Shown in pieces: positions 16,149 to 24,233 of a stretch of DNA of 35,333 bases. A program made the translations under genes and the position numbers. Within the stretch, counting starts at the first letter, position 1. Every line of letters begins with the position of its first letter. The notes under the pieces were generated by a model. The model worked only from the letters and a program-made list of their open reading frames with translations. It searched no databases and was not told the DNA's origin. Source of the stretch: a virus; IMG/VR virus record IMGVR_UViG_3300033146_004589, positions 1 through 35,333 of that record. One strand, given 5' to 3'.

Positions 16149-17263
16149 AATTCTAACGGATTAACATAAGTTATTTTATCTTCATCAAAATCAGATAAAG
16201 CGTCTCTAACCCATTTTTCATCTATTGTATCTTCATACATAAGAACATGAATTGTAGCTTTTTCATCTGGTTTTAATCTTAAAGTCCTTCCAAGGCGTTG
16301 TCTTAGTTTCTTTTCATTACCATAAGCATGTATAATAATAGAATTTTTAAGATTAGGAATATTAGCTCCTTCACTTAGTTGCTCTACACATGATAACCGA
16401 TCAGTATTACCTCCTTTGAAAGAAGTGATATTCATCTCGTTTACATCTTTATGATTCTTACTATGGTAAGAGAATTTACACATCCTATCAGCTTGAGCTG
16501 TAGTATTACAAAAAATAATACATTTCTCATCGATAAGAGTAAGTAAATTCTTAGCGTATGTCTCTTTAGAGCGATAAGATTTCATAATTGTCATTCTTCC
16601 TATTCTAGCAAACTGTGTTTGCTTAGGAGTATTCGCTTCATCTAATCTTTTACAAGCATAAGCATAACTAGATTTTTCGGAAGTTAAGAAGTTGAATTTC
16701 TTAGTTGTTACTCGATGATTTTTTCTAGTATCAAGCTTTAGTCTGTGAACAATAATAGAATAATCGTTAAGGATTCCATCATCAACAGCATCATCAGTAA
16801 AATATTCGTATTTCACTGGGCAATATTTAGCAACAAGTAATCCTTTAACTGAATTTTTCCATTTAGGCGGAGTTCCTGTTAGTCCTAATATTGGACCTTT
16901 ATAAGCTGAAAGAAAAGGCTCATGAGTTTCGAGTAAATTATGACATTCATCAAGATAAACACCATCGAAGTCTTCTGGATTTTGCTTATTAATACTACGA
17001 TATGTTGTATATGTAATATCAACAGCAACAAAATCTTTATAAAAACCATGTTTGTCAATTTCCTCCTCCCATGTATCGAAAATAGATACTTTAGGAGCCA
17101 CAACAAGAAATCTTCTTCCTCCTTTTTCTCTAATTTTATCCATATGGGAAAGACCAATAAACGTCTTACCAACTCCCATACTTACCGCGCAAGTAGATCT
17201 TTTATATTTAGCTATTTCAGTTAAACATTCATCTATTATTTCTTCTCTTTTTGAATTATCCAT
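16145..17263 (-). CDS. SF2 DNA/RNA helicase (DEAD/DEAH superfamily, DECH box)
   Basis: 372 residues, compact. Motif I is VSMGVGKT (K33, T34), motif Ia lies in RFLVVAPKVSIFDTW, motif II is YLDECHN (D105 to H108), motif III is LGLTGTPP, and motifs V/VI are SEGANIPNLKNSIII and RQRLGRTLRLKPDE. Both RecA lobes are present, so it is an intact minimal motor without accessory domains. It resembles the SNF2/UvsW-like helicases of phage replication modules; a role in fork remodelling or recombination is likely but not shown. Confidence 0.87.
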   Translation of the reverse strand: MDNSKREEIIDECLTEIAKYKRSTCAVSMGVGKTFIGLSHMDKIREKGGRRFLVVAPKVSIFDTWEEEIDKHGFYKDFVAVDITYTTYRSINKQNPEDFDGVYLDECHNLLETHEPFLSAYKGPILGLTGTPPKWKNSVKGLLVAKYCPVKYEYFTDDAVDDGILNDYSIIVHRLKLDTRKNHRVTTKKFNFLTSEKSSYAYACKRLDEANTPKQTQFARIGRMTIMKSYRSKETYAKNLLTLIDEKCIIFCNTTAQADRMCKFSYHSKNHKDVNEMNITSFKGGNTDRLSCVEQLSEGANIPNLKNSIIIHAYGNEKKLRQRLGRTLRLKPDEKATIHVLMYEDTIDEKWVRDALSDFDEDKITYVNPLEL

Positions 17264-17264
17264 A

Positions 17265-17603
17265 TTATAATGTTTTGGTTATTGGATTGCCTTTGTCATC
17301 GCATGGAAATAATCCAGGAATAACATCTGGATTAAAATGTGATACTTTATTGCAATGAGAGCATAAATATGTATAAACAGTTAATCCTACACCCATATCT
17401 TTACTTTCAACAAAAGATTGACTGTGCGACAACTCGTTACCACAATCGCAGAATACTTGAGAATTCCATTTACCATCAATTTCGATGATTTTTTCTCCAA
17501 TTTTAAAATTTTTAAGGTCTTTCCATTCTCCTTTTGAAGATTTGAAAAAAGTTCTTTTAGAGAATAAATCTCTGTACCATTTTTTTTGTAAAAAGTAATT
17601 CAT
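17265..17603 (-). CDS. Zinc-ribbon protein (112 aa)
   Basis: 112 residues. A CxC pair (C52, C54 in FCDCGNELSHS) and a CxxC pair (C81, C84 in YLCSHCNKVSHF) about 27 residues apart form a likely zinc ribbon. Its gene lies 1 base from the SF2 helicase start, so the two are co-expressed. DNA binding or protein docking are both possible; I do not recognise the exact family. Confidence 0.65.
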   Translation of the reverse strand: MNYFLQKKWYRDLFSKRTFFKSSKGEWKDLKNFKIGEKIIEIDGKWNSQVFCDCGNELSHSQSFVESKDMGVGLTVYTYLCSHCNKVSHFNPDVIPGLFPCDDKGNPITKTL

Positions 17604-17608
17604 AATTT

Positions 17609-18004
17609 CTATTTTAAATATCCTAATTTTTTAGATTCTTTTGGGTTTGCATGAATGTTATTATGGCAAGTTCTACATGTAGCCATCCATGTTTTAACAT
17701 CAAGATAATATTTTTCTCTATCGGCTCCATTGTATGTATGATGAACATCAGTAGCATTACCTTGGCATTTCTTTCCGTGTATCATACAGAAAGGATTAGC
17801 TAGTAAATATACTCTTCTAAGCTCACTATAAACAACATCTTTAGCGACTCGTTTAGTGGATTTTTGTTTGATTGTGTATTTTTTCTTTGGTTTTGGTGGT
17901 TTTTCTTGATTACAACAATATTTGCAATATTTTTCACCGTCTATGTTTTTCCAGATGTATGTAATATCACCACATCCAGCACATAATTTTTTTTTAACTT
18001 TCAT
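17609..18004 (-). CDS. HNH nuclease-like protein with N-terminal zinc finger
   Basis: 131 residues. The N-terminus has two CxxC pairs (C8/C11 and C27/C30). After a lysine-rich linker, the C-terminal half shows an HNH-like arrangement: CMIHGKKC (C73, C80), DVHHTYNG (H88, H89), then CRTCHNNIHAN (C110, C113, H118). This matches small phage HNH proteins, where His-His is the first catalytic strand and N..H the last. Neighbours are replication genes, not an intron. Could be a recombination nuclease of the NinG type or a packaging-related HNH. Confidence 0.65.
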   Translation of the reverse strand: MKVKKKLCAGCGDITYIWKNIDGEKYCKYCCNQEKPPKPKKKYTIKQKSTKRVAKDVVYSELRRVYLLANPFCMIHGKKCQGNATDVHHTYNGADREKYYLDVKTWMATCRTCHNNIHANPKESKKLGYLK

Positions 18005-18288
18005 TCTTCTTCAATAAAATCTTGATCATTAATTTTTTCATCATCTGAAATATCCTGTAAAGATTGAAATCTATCTTCGTCTTCATCGAATTCAGTATCA
18101 TCACATATATTATCTGGATTTATATTTCTTCTCGATTCTCCATTTTTAAGAATACTTGAATTAAAAGGATTGTTTGTTGTGAAACCAGCGTTCATGGCTA
18201 TAAGGCTTTGTTCATCTTCATCAGTCATACTCAAGAAGAATTCAATTGAAATTTCAATACTTTTTCCATTTTTGAGTTGGTAAATCAC
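18001..18288 (-). CDS. Small acidic phage protein, GTG start
   Basis: 95 residues, ending in a very acidic tail (DFIEEE). The N-terminus MIYQLKNGKSIEISIEFFLS and the following TDEDEQSLIAMNAG look like a short protein I have seen near helicase genes of Bacteroidota phages, though I cannot name a family. The only start that keeps this N-terminus is GTG at 18286-18288. Its stop overlaps the ATG of the HNH-like gene. It begins just left of the terminator at 18361-18393, so it may open a new transcript. Confidence 0.6.
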   Translation of the reverse strand: MIYQLKNGKSIEISIEFFLSMTDEDEQSLIAMNAGFTTNNPFNSSILKNGESRRNINPDNICDDTEFDEDEDRFQSLQDISDDEKINDQDFIEEE

Positions 18289-18360
18289 AGGTCTTACGCT
18301 TTAGAATTTAAAAGTTAAAAATACAATATTTATTTTAAATCTCGCAATTTTTACTTTAAA

Positions 18361-18393
18361 AGCAAGTGTACACTATAAAAATGTACACTTGCT
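18361..18393 (-). terminator. Strong intrinsic terminator after the VWA gene
   Basis: A perfect 12-bp inverted repeat, AGCAAGTGTACA (18361-18372) and TGTACACTTGCT (18382-18393), encloses a 9-base loop. On the minus strand it is followed by TTTTAAAG, giving a U tract. It ends the MoxR-HD-VWA transcript, separating it from the replication operon. Confidence 0.8.
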
Positions 18394-18406
18394 AAGCTAA
18401 TAGTAA

Positions 18407-20614
18407 TTAAAGAGTAATGGTTTCTTTAATCATTTTGTCTATTTTAGTAGACATGTAATTCGCTAATGTTCTAGGTAATTCTGAAATATTTGTCATTTTA
18501 ACAAAATAATCAAACATTTCTGCCGAAGGAACACTTTCCTCAATAGCAATTTGAATTATCTGAAAACCTAAAGCTTGAGCTTGAGTAACTCTTTCTCTGG
18601 TATCTCTAATTCCTGAAGATCCTCCATATCCACTAGCAGAAGGCTGTCCGTCAGATAGTACAAACAGGATGCCGGGATCCTGATTGAATTTTCTAATACG
18701 TTTTGCTGTAGCAAGAATAGCTAATCCATCACGATTCTGAGAACGAGCTGTAATAGAGCCAAGCGCATGAATATCATTTTGAAATCCACGCTCTTTGTAA
18801 ACTCTAATTACAGTTTCGTTACTATCGAAAATATGTTCATCCCCAGTATGTCCATAGATGAATAATTCAACATCATTCATTTTTCTGAAGATTTCATTGA
18901 TAAATATAGCGGCTTCTCTCGCTTTATCTATTGGCGTACCATTCATAGAACCTGATTCATCAACAAGAACTCCTACTAATACTTTATTAGTAGAAACAGT
19001 CGATATTCTCTCGTAAACTGTTTCAACACCTTGAATAGCTTCAGCAATTTTAGTCCCATCTAATCGACCAGACTTCATGCCTTTCATGGCGTAATCATAG
19101 TGTTTAGATTTACGTTCAAACATAGACCTGATAACTTGAGCTTTAGTAAAATCAATACGATCTCTGGTTTTCTCATATCTCAATTTATTAGTTTCTGATT
19201 TCTTAAAGAAAACAGGAGAATAACTAACTCCAACCGTAGGTACGTATTCATGCTCAATATCGGTAGGATCTTTATCTTCTACCATTTCCTCCTTGAAATC
19301 CTCAACATCTTCTTCTGTAACGCCTTCCATGTCTTCAGCATCATCAATATCTTCAAGCATTTCTTTAGCGAAATCATCAAGATCTTCTTTCGGAAGAGGT
19401 TTGTCTTTGTAATCGAAACCTTTATCTCCAGAAGGCTCTCCATCTTCAGGCGTATCATCACCGGAATCTTCAGGACTGCCAGAGTCGTAAGATTCAGGCT
19501 TTTCTTCCTCATCTTCTTTCTCATCATCACCTCCAGATTCAGATTTATCCTTATCTTCTTCTTCAGAAGAATCAGATTCATCTTCAGATTTCTCATCTTC
19601 CTTCTCCTCTTTCCTCTCTTCCTCCTCTTTTTCATCATCAGATCCGCCGCCAGATCCAGTTCCTTCTTCAGATTCATCATCTCCAACTTTAGATTTAGCA
19701 ACACCATCACCAAAACCTTTATCGTCTTCGTCTTCAGCGTCATCTCCTCCTGAACCTGATGATGGTGGCGGAGGTGGCTCTTCTTCTACAGGTACATATT
19801 TGTAAACTATATTAGAAAAACTTTTAGCCATAGAATCACATCCTGCTTTCGAACTAGGTATTCCATCGAATTTTTTAAGAGCTTTTTCCATCTTTTTGAT
19901 TGGCTCCTTAAATTCCTCAAGCTCCTCTTCTGTAATATGATCTGGATAACGAATCATTCTGGTTATTAAATCCATTAACCTCTTTTGAGGGTGTTCGCTA
20001 GGATCTAACGGTTCGTAATTCTTATCGTAAGTATAATCTTTAAATTTCTGAACAAATTTAGAGTAACCAGGGAATCGAGATGCGATTTTATCATTAATAC
20101 GTTCTGTATTAATAACTTCGCTAAGTAATGATTTTACCCCTTTCTTCTTTCTAGACCTACCTCTTCTTTCGTCCATCATATCCCTATACTCTCCTGCTGA
20201 TTGCATAGATATTTTTCCAGCATTTTGGATACAAGCACCATAGAAAGCATCAAGCTTATCCATTTCCTTGATATCTGCCCATGTTCCTGTTTCCTCATCC
20301 TTTAGAATACCTAATGGTAATGTAATGATGTTGGAAGTTTGAGAAACAGCCCCTTTTCCCATTTTGTCAGAAAGTTTTTTGCTCGCTACCCTTGTATGTT
20401 TATTAACATCCATCACAGAAAACATAGTACCAACCATTTTGGCTGATTCTTTCATTGACGCATTTTCGCCAATCATGAAAGAAGAAAGATGCTTTCTGCC
20501 TTTATCCCAACTGAAAGCTTTGTTAGTATTATCTCTTTTGATATAACTATCTTCTGCTCTTCTTCCGAACCAGTCTTTAGCGTATTGCCCTGGTTTTAAT
20601 CGTTTCTTTGCCAT
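18407..20614 (-). CDS. CobT-like VWA-domain protein with long acidic linker
   Basis: 735 residues in three parts. Residues 1-270 are basic and helical. Residues about 275-460 are a low-complexity acidic stretch rich in Glu, Asp, Ser and Pro, as in CobT. The C-terminal VWA domain (about 535-735) has an intact MIDAS: DESGS (D552, S554, S556), a middle NRDGLA segment, and LSDGQP (D655). CobT pairs with the AAA+ ATPase CobS in cobaltochelatase, and MoxR ATPases pair with VWA proteins generally. The same operon encodes a MoxR-like ATPase, so the two likely form a chaperone or remodelling complex. No cobalamin genes are present, so a cobaltochelatase role is unlikely. Confidence 0.85.
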   Translation of the reverse strand: MAKKRLKPGQYAKDWFGRRAEDSYIKRDNTNKAFSWDKGRKHLSSFMIGENASMKESAKMVGTMFSVMDVNKHTRVASKKLSDKMGKGAVSQTSNIITLPLGILKDEETGTWADIKEMDKLDAFYGACIQNAGKISMQSAGEYRDMMDERRGRSRKKKGVKSLLSEVINTERINDKIASRFPGYSKFVQKFKDYTYDKNYEPLDPSEHPQKRLMDLITRMIRYPDHITEEELEEFKEPIKKMEKALKKFDGIPSSKAGCDSMAKSFSNIVYKYVPVEEEPPPPPSSGSGGDDAEDEDDKGFGDGVAKSKVGDDESEEGTGSGGGSDDEKEEEERKEEKEDEKSEDESDSSEEEDKDKSESGGDDEKEDEEEKPESYDSGSPEDSGDDTPEDGEPSGDKGFDYKDKPLPKEDLDDFAKEMLEDIDDAEDMEGVTEEDVEDFKEEMVEDKDPTDIEHEYVPTVGVSYSPVFFKKSETNKLRYEKTRDRIDFTKAQVIRSMFERKSKHYDYAMKGMKSGRLDGTKIAEAIQGVETVYERISTVSTNKVLVGVLVDESGSMNGTPIDKAREAAIFINEIFRKMNDVELFIYGHTGDEHIFDSNETVIRVYKERGFQNDIHALGSITARSQNRDGLAILATAKRIRKFNQDPGILFVLSDGQPSASGYGGSSGIRDTRERVTQAQALGFQIIQIAIEESVPSAEMFDYFVKMTNISELPRTLANYMSTKIDKMIKETITL

Positions 20615-20616
20615 AA

Positions 20617-21093
20617 TTATTTATTTAGATAATTAATAATTTGAACTGTATTTTGCATTTTATCAGCCATATATTTCCCTAAAGCTGTACTCATAAGATT
20701 AGAATGAGGAATAATCCCAACTCTTAAAAGATCTAATCTATCAGCATCTAAACAAGCTCCAATAGTAGGGTTTTCTGAAATAACATCTTGATCATGTAAT
20801 ATACATGCAGATACCAATATTCCCATCTGCTCTTGAGTTAATCCTAATTCAAGATTAACTATAAAATCAGCAGCTCTTGAACCATGCCCTTTATCAGCGC
20901 CATCATCTTCTCGTTTACAATCATGCAATAACGCAAATGCTGTAACAACATCTTTGTCTACATGTTCGTCTTGATTTGCGAGTATCATGGCGTTATCTAA
21001 GACTCTCAACCAATGCACTGTCCCATGATGAGACATTGCATTTAGCTGAAATTCTTTTACGCTTATTAAAATTAATTCTTCTTTGGAAATCAT
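20617..21093 (-). CDS. HD-domain phosphohydrolase-like protein
   Basis: 158 residues. The HD pattern is complete: H23/H27 in SHHGTVHWLR, H57-D58 in LLHDCK, H70 in KGHGSRA, H100 in ILHDQD and a late Asp in CLDADRLD (D116/D118). This is the metal-binding layout of HD hydrolases acting on nucleotides or phosphoesters. Its ATG overlaps the stop of the ATPase (TAATG), and the VWA gene starts 2 bases downstream, so all three are translationally coupled. Substrate unknown. Confidence 0.8.
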   Translation of the reverse strand: MISKEELILISVKEFQLNAMSHHGTVHWLRVLDNAMILANQDEHVDKDVVTAFALLHDCKREDDGADKGHGSRAADFIVNLELGLTQEQMGILVSACILHDQDVISENPTIGACLDADRLDLLRVGIIPHSNLMSTALGKYMADKMQNTVQIINYLNK

Positions 21094-21587
21094 TAATAAG
21101 CGCTTATAATTGATAGAACTTTACTTCTTTCAGAAACACCTATTCCATCTTGGAATAATGGCATTATTGTAGAAGTCATAGCTTTATTTAGATCAAAACC
21201 ATCGTAGATTAAACTTGAAACCTGTAAACAGTGCCTGATAGAGATCGCATTACTCAATTCTTGAGATTTATGCTGCTCTCTAATTTTATTAGCTACCCGA
21301 ACTACTGATCTGGCTTTATCTTCATCCACTTTGGTTCTGTTTACTAAAACTCGAACCTCATCATCTTCAGGAAGATAATCTAATTCAATTGGAAAGAATC
21401 TGTCTAATAAAGCTCTGTCTATCTGTTGAGTACCAGAATACTCTGATCCAATATTAGCAGTAGCGATAAAGGCAGTTTCTTCATGAACTGGGATTTGACG
21501 AGCAACATCCTCTGAAGCAACATCAATAGGTAAATATCTTCTCCTATCTAAACATGGGAAAAGAATATTATTACTAGCAAGGGAGGA
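21093..21587 (-). CDS. MoxR-like AAA+ ATPase, exon 3 (residues 262-425)
   Basis: The third exon begins directly after the terminal G of intron 2 and continues the frame from R261 as SSLASNNILFPCLD. It carries sensor 1 (FIATANIGSEY, N305), the arginine-finger segment QQIDRALLDRFF (R324) and a sensor 2-like SIRHCLQ. The pattern GTQQIDRALLDRF is close to that of CobS/MoxR ATPases. An open frame with a TTG start exists from 21590, but it is an artefact of the intron end (ATTG). The exon is useless without splicing since Walker A and B lie upstream. Confidence 0.85.
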   Translation of the reverse strand, partial: SSLASNNILFPCLDRRRYLPIDVASEDVARQIPVHEETAFIATANIGSEYSGTQQIDRALLDRFFPIELDYLPEDDEVRVLVNRTKVDEDKARSVVRVANKIREQHKSQELSNAISIRHCLQVSSLIYDGFDLNKAMTSTIMPLFQDGIGVSERSKVLSIISAY

Positions 21588-21627
21588 CAATTTATTATTT
21601 ACATAGGTTCTTTATCCTATGCTTTCT
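21588..21627 (-). repeat. 40-nt intron 3' end shared by both introns (copy 1)
   Basis: This segment and 23041-23080 agree at 39 of 40 positions (one C/T difference). It forms the terminal hairpin and the 3' splice boundary of each intron; the exons diverge directly at its edge, which is how I set the splice sites. Confidence 0.9.
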
Positions 21628-21852
21628 GCAATTTATATTAGATTATTTTTGCAGATTAGACTATATCATTAATAACCTTTAAGTATTGATATACATAAGT
21701 TATTATTGTGCGCTCGTGGTAATTTACCGTCTTCAACATCACTTGTTAAGACTCCATTTACTAGTCGTTGAACCTTGATTATATTTCTATAATCCTTGGC
21801 TGCTGATTGACCTTCTCAGGCTTTTCCAGCAATTCACACAATTTTAAAACCG

Positions 21853-22776
21853 CTACTCCCTATATTTGTAAAATGAGCCTTTATAGCTCTCCTTTTTATT
21901 ATTTAATACTTTATATACCGTTCCTGGAGAAATATGTTTAGATTTACATAAATCAGTAATAGAGTCCCATTCGAGTTCTATACCTTCATTTGTGATTTCT
22001 AAAATTCCTCTTTTCTTTGGTTTTAATGGTATTAATAAATCATTCTTATCAATAGCAAATCGATATCTATTTTTTAATAGATGTCCTTTTTTTTTGCATA
22101 TTGATGAAATACTAGAACATAAACTGTCAAATTTATCACCTTCTTTATAAAGACTCCTTGCTGCATTAGCTATATTTTCGTATTCAGAAAAAATATCAGT
22201 TTGAGTATCGAGCATATAAACCGAAACCCATTTCCACTTACTTCTTTTAAGATTGTAAGTTTTCATTATTTTATCTTCATAACTCCATAAATAACCTCCA
22301 GCAGACAATAATTTACCATTACAATTTTGAATAATACTACTCGCCATTATTTTAGTTTGTCTTTGAGCTTCTTTTGTAGAAGGGTAATTGTTTATCTTAT
22401 GACCATTTAAGTCATATTGAAAAACTTTTTTACTTTGACTATCAGAATTAAATTGAGTTGTAGGATCCTGCTTAAAATTAGCAATAGGCCCAAGTAAATC
22501 AATCCATTTTTTTTCAAGTTTTAATAAATCTTTATATTCGGTATTGATATCAATTGTTTCTAATATAGAAAACCAACATTTATCTTTACCATACTTATTA
22601 AAAGTTCGTTGTAATCTGATATTTACGTGTTTATTTTTAATTAATGAATTTTTATGTTCAGATAGTCTTGTTTTTACATCAACAGAACTTCCAACATAAT
22701 TAATTTCATTAATTTTAATATAATATATTCCAGAAGCCCTGGTTATATATTTAGTATTTTTGAATAAAGGAAACAT
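21853..22776 (-). CDS. GIY-YIG homing endonuclease of intron 2
   Basis: 307 residues from ATG at 22776; nine more codons to a TTG are open but unlikely. The GIY-YIG domain is near the N-terminus: SGIYYIKINEINYVGSS followed by VKTRLSEH with the conserved Arg, then a helix with FNKYGKDKCWFSILE. The middle has a NUMOD1-type DNA-binding segment (VFQYDLNGHKINNYPSTKEA) and further helix-turn-helix-like repeats. It would cut intron-less alleles of the ATPase gene. Its stop codon TAG shares its G with the internal guide sequence of the intron, so the gene occupies the P1 loop. Confidence 0.85.
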   Translation of the reverse strand: MFPLFKNTKYITRASGIYYIKINEINYVGSSVDVKTRLSEHKNSLIKNKHVNIRLQRTFNKYGKDKCWFSILETIDINTEYKDLLKLEKKWIDLLGPIANFKQDPTTQFNSDSQSKKVFQYDLNGHKINNYPSTKEAQRQTKIMASSIIQNCNGKLLSAGGYLWSYEDKIMKTYNLKRSKWKWVSVYMLDTQTDIFSEYENIANAARSLYKEGDKFDSLCSSISSICKKKGHLLKNRYRFAIDKNDLLIPLKPKKRGILEITNEGIELEWDSITDLCKSKHISPGTVYKVLNNKKESYKGSFYKYRE

Positions 22777-22837
22777 AGCTGTATAGTTTGTATAAAAATA
22801 CAACTATTAGTTCAATTTAACAAACATTTTTTATTTA

Positions 22838-23040
22838 ACGGTTAATTTCATCAAGAAGAACAATTCCTCCTCCTTTGATACTGCTAACAAATGGAGCGTA
22901 TTCAAATACAGAAGCTCCTTCTTTAATTCTATGCACACCAAGTAATGATGATTGAGCGTCGAAAATAGTTCCCATATCCTGAATAGAAAGTTCTCTTTCC
23001 ATTGTTTTAGAAACAAGTTCTACTAACTCAGTTTTTCCTG
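22838..23040 (-). CDS. MoxR-like AAA+ ATPase, exon 2 (residues 194-261)
   Basis: 203 bases lying between the two introns. It begins with CA, completing a split codon, then GKTELVELVSKTM (the GKT of Walker A, K196), and ends with GGGIVLLDEINR, the Walker B motif (D257, E258). It has no start codon of its own and, in the genomic reading, runs into a stop right after the exon. It is coding only in spliced RNA. Confidence 0.85.
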
Positions 23041-23080
23041 CAATTTATTATTTACATAGGCTCTTTATCCTATGCTTTCT
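23041..23080 (-). repeat. 40-nt intron 3' end shared by both introns (copy 2)
   Basis: Second copy of the segment at 21588-21627, 39 of 40 positions identical. The flanking core sequences of the two introns are related but far more diverged, so this end is either under strong constraint or recently exchanged. Confidence 0.9.
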
Positions 23081-23353
23081 ATAACTTTCATTATAGTTTA
23101 GACTATATCTTCATCTCATCTTTTAAAATGAGAGCAGGACACTCGTGGATATATTATATTCTATATTTCTATAGTTTCAATATCTAGTCGTTGAACCTTC
23201 ATGTGTTTTTACTTCACATGCTTGGCTGCGGATCACCCATTGGCGAATCTTCAGAGTTCTTACTATATCAAACACGTTACTGTTTGCCCTTATCCATATC
23301 ACTATGATAAGTTAGTATCTGAAGCTTTAGGGACTCCCCGCAATTCATCCTGT

Positions 23354-24169
23354 TTAAAGTGAGCTAGGTATAAATCTATAATCACCTATAATTACGTTTG
23401 TTTTTTTAAATTTTTTATGAAAATAACTTCTACTAAAATTTAAAAAGTCACAAACTTCTTGTACACCACAAAATTGTTTGATTTTTTGTGTTTTTACATT
23501 TTCAATATTAAATATTATTCTTCGTTTCTTGATTTCTTTAGGATATACAGCTTTTTTACGGCTATATTTCTTGATAATTCTATCAGAATCAGAATATTTA
23601 ATTTGATAATTTTTAATACTTTTTCTATCTCCATGAGCAGCTCTTGTAACACTTCTTACTGAAGCTTTTATTTTTTTAGCAAACTCTGTGGCTGATTTAT
23701 AATTATTTATAAAATTACCATCTAAATCATAAACTTCAACTTGTTTATTAGATGCGGATTCGTGTGTTTTATGATATTCTGTAACTATTTTACTAAGCTT
23801 TCTTTTAGTTTCAATAGATACTTTTTTATTTAAACCACCATCTCCTTTATCATCTGAATTAACAAGATTAAATTTATTTTTATATTTGAAAATTAAAGAA
23901 CGCTCTAAATTATGAGACTCTTTCCATCCTTTTACGGTAGCAATTTTCCTTATCATCGGTTCTCTTCCTTGTTTAAGGATTGAGTTTATCCAATTTATTC
24001 TATAAGGTTGTTTTTTACCAGGATAATAAACATTAAAATATCGAGCTTTTGTAATATGCTCAATTAATCTATGCTTTATCTCTTTTTTAGACGTTCTTCC
24101 TATGTATCTTATTTTACAATCTTTAGGATCGTATAATACATAGATATGTACAATTTTATTAGTATCCAT
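23354..24169 (-). CDS. GIY-YIG homing endonuclease of intron 1
   Basis: 271 residues. The GIY-YIG domain opens the protein: HIYVLYDPKDCKIRYIGRT then IKHRLIEHITKA with the conserved Arg. A NUMOD3-like stretch (VSIETKRKLSKIVTEYH) and a NUMOD1-type helix-turn-helix (VEVYDLDGNFINNYKSATEF, then VRSVTRAAHGD) follow, which bind the target DNA. It differs clearly from the endonuclease in intron 2, although the introns end alike. It begins 64 bases inside the intron and its last codons (SSL, stop) overlap the candidate guide sequence. Confidence 0.85.
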   Translation of the reverse strand: MDTNKIVHIYVLYDPKDCKIRYIGRTSKKEIKHRLIEHITKARYFNVYYPGKKQPYRINWINSILKQGREPMIRKIATVKGWKESHNLERSLIFKYKNKFNLVNSDDKGDGGLNKKVSIETKRKLSKIVTEYHKTHESASNKQVEVYDLDGNFINNYKSATEFAKKIKASVRSVTRAAHGDRKSIKNYQIKYSDSDRIIKKYSRKKAVYPKEIKKRRIIFNIENVKTQKIKQFCGVQEVCDFLNFSRSYFHKKFKKTNVIIGDYRFIPSSL

Positions 24170-24233
24170 AGTAATATAATTTATTACTAAAATACACTTA
24201 TTATAGGACTATCACAAATTTATTTTTAAGCAA

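Larger units (their letters stand above)
21588..22837 (-). ncRNA. Group I intron 2, inserted after Walker B of the ATPase
   Basis: 1250 nt. Conserved elements on the minus strand: P, AATTGCTGGAAA (21823-21834); Q, CAATCAGCAGCCAAGG (21794-21809); R, GGTTCAACGACTAG (21761-21774); S, GATATAGTCTA (21657-21667). The 5' exon ends AACCGT, which pairs perfectly with GCGGTT at 21848-21853 (P1, with U-G at the splice site). The 3' end is ATTG, giving terminal G, preceded by a P9-like hairpin CATAGG/CCTATG. Splicing joins R261 to S262 in frame. The endonuclease gene fills the P1 loop. Confidence 0.88.
23041..24233 (-). ncRNA. Group I intron 1, inserted inside Walker A of the ATPase
   Basis: About 1193 nt. 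Minus-strand elements: P, AATTGCGGGGAG (23334-23345); Q, GATCCGCAGCCAAGC (23220-23234); R, GGTTCAACGACTAGA (23183-23197); S, GATATAGTCTAAAC (23096-23109). The 3' end is identical to that of intron 2. The reading frame demands that the 5' exon end ...AGTGGGA; AGTGGG pairs with CTCACT in the candidate guide GCTCACT just before P, leaving an A opposite G at the splice site instead of the usual U. The join restores GPSGTGKT. The 5' boundary is therefore less certain than the 3'. Confidence 0.82.

Noticed and set aside
16885-17270. Several open frames on both strands within the SF2 helicase gene
   Set aside because: They overlap the well-supported helicase and encode low-complexity, hydrophobic or basic products.
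19279-19743. Minus-strand Lys/Leu-rich frame inside the VWA gene
   Set aside because: Another frame of the same acidic repeat; composition is unlike any protein and it has no separate context.
19250-19753. Long plus-strand open frame rich in Phe, Arg and Ile opposite the VWA gene
   Set aside because: It is the antisense of the acidic low-complexity linker of the VWA protein; repeated GAA/GAT/TCA codons automatically leave this frame open.
22831-23016. 61-codon minus-strand frame within exon 2
   Set aside because: It is an alternative frame of the exon that encodes GKTELV...LLDEINR; the exon frame is supported by Walker motifs.
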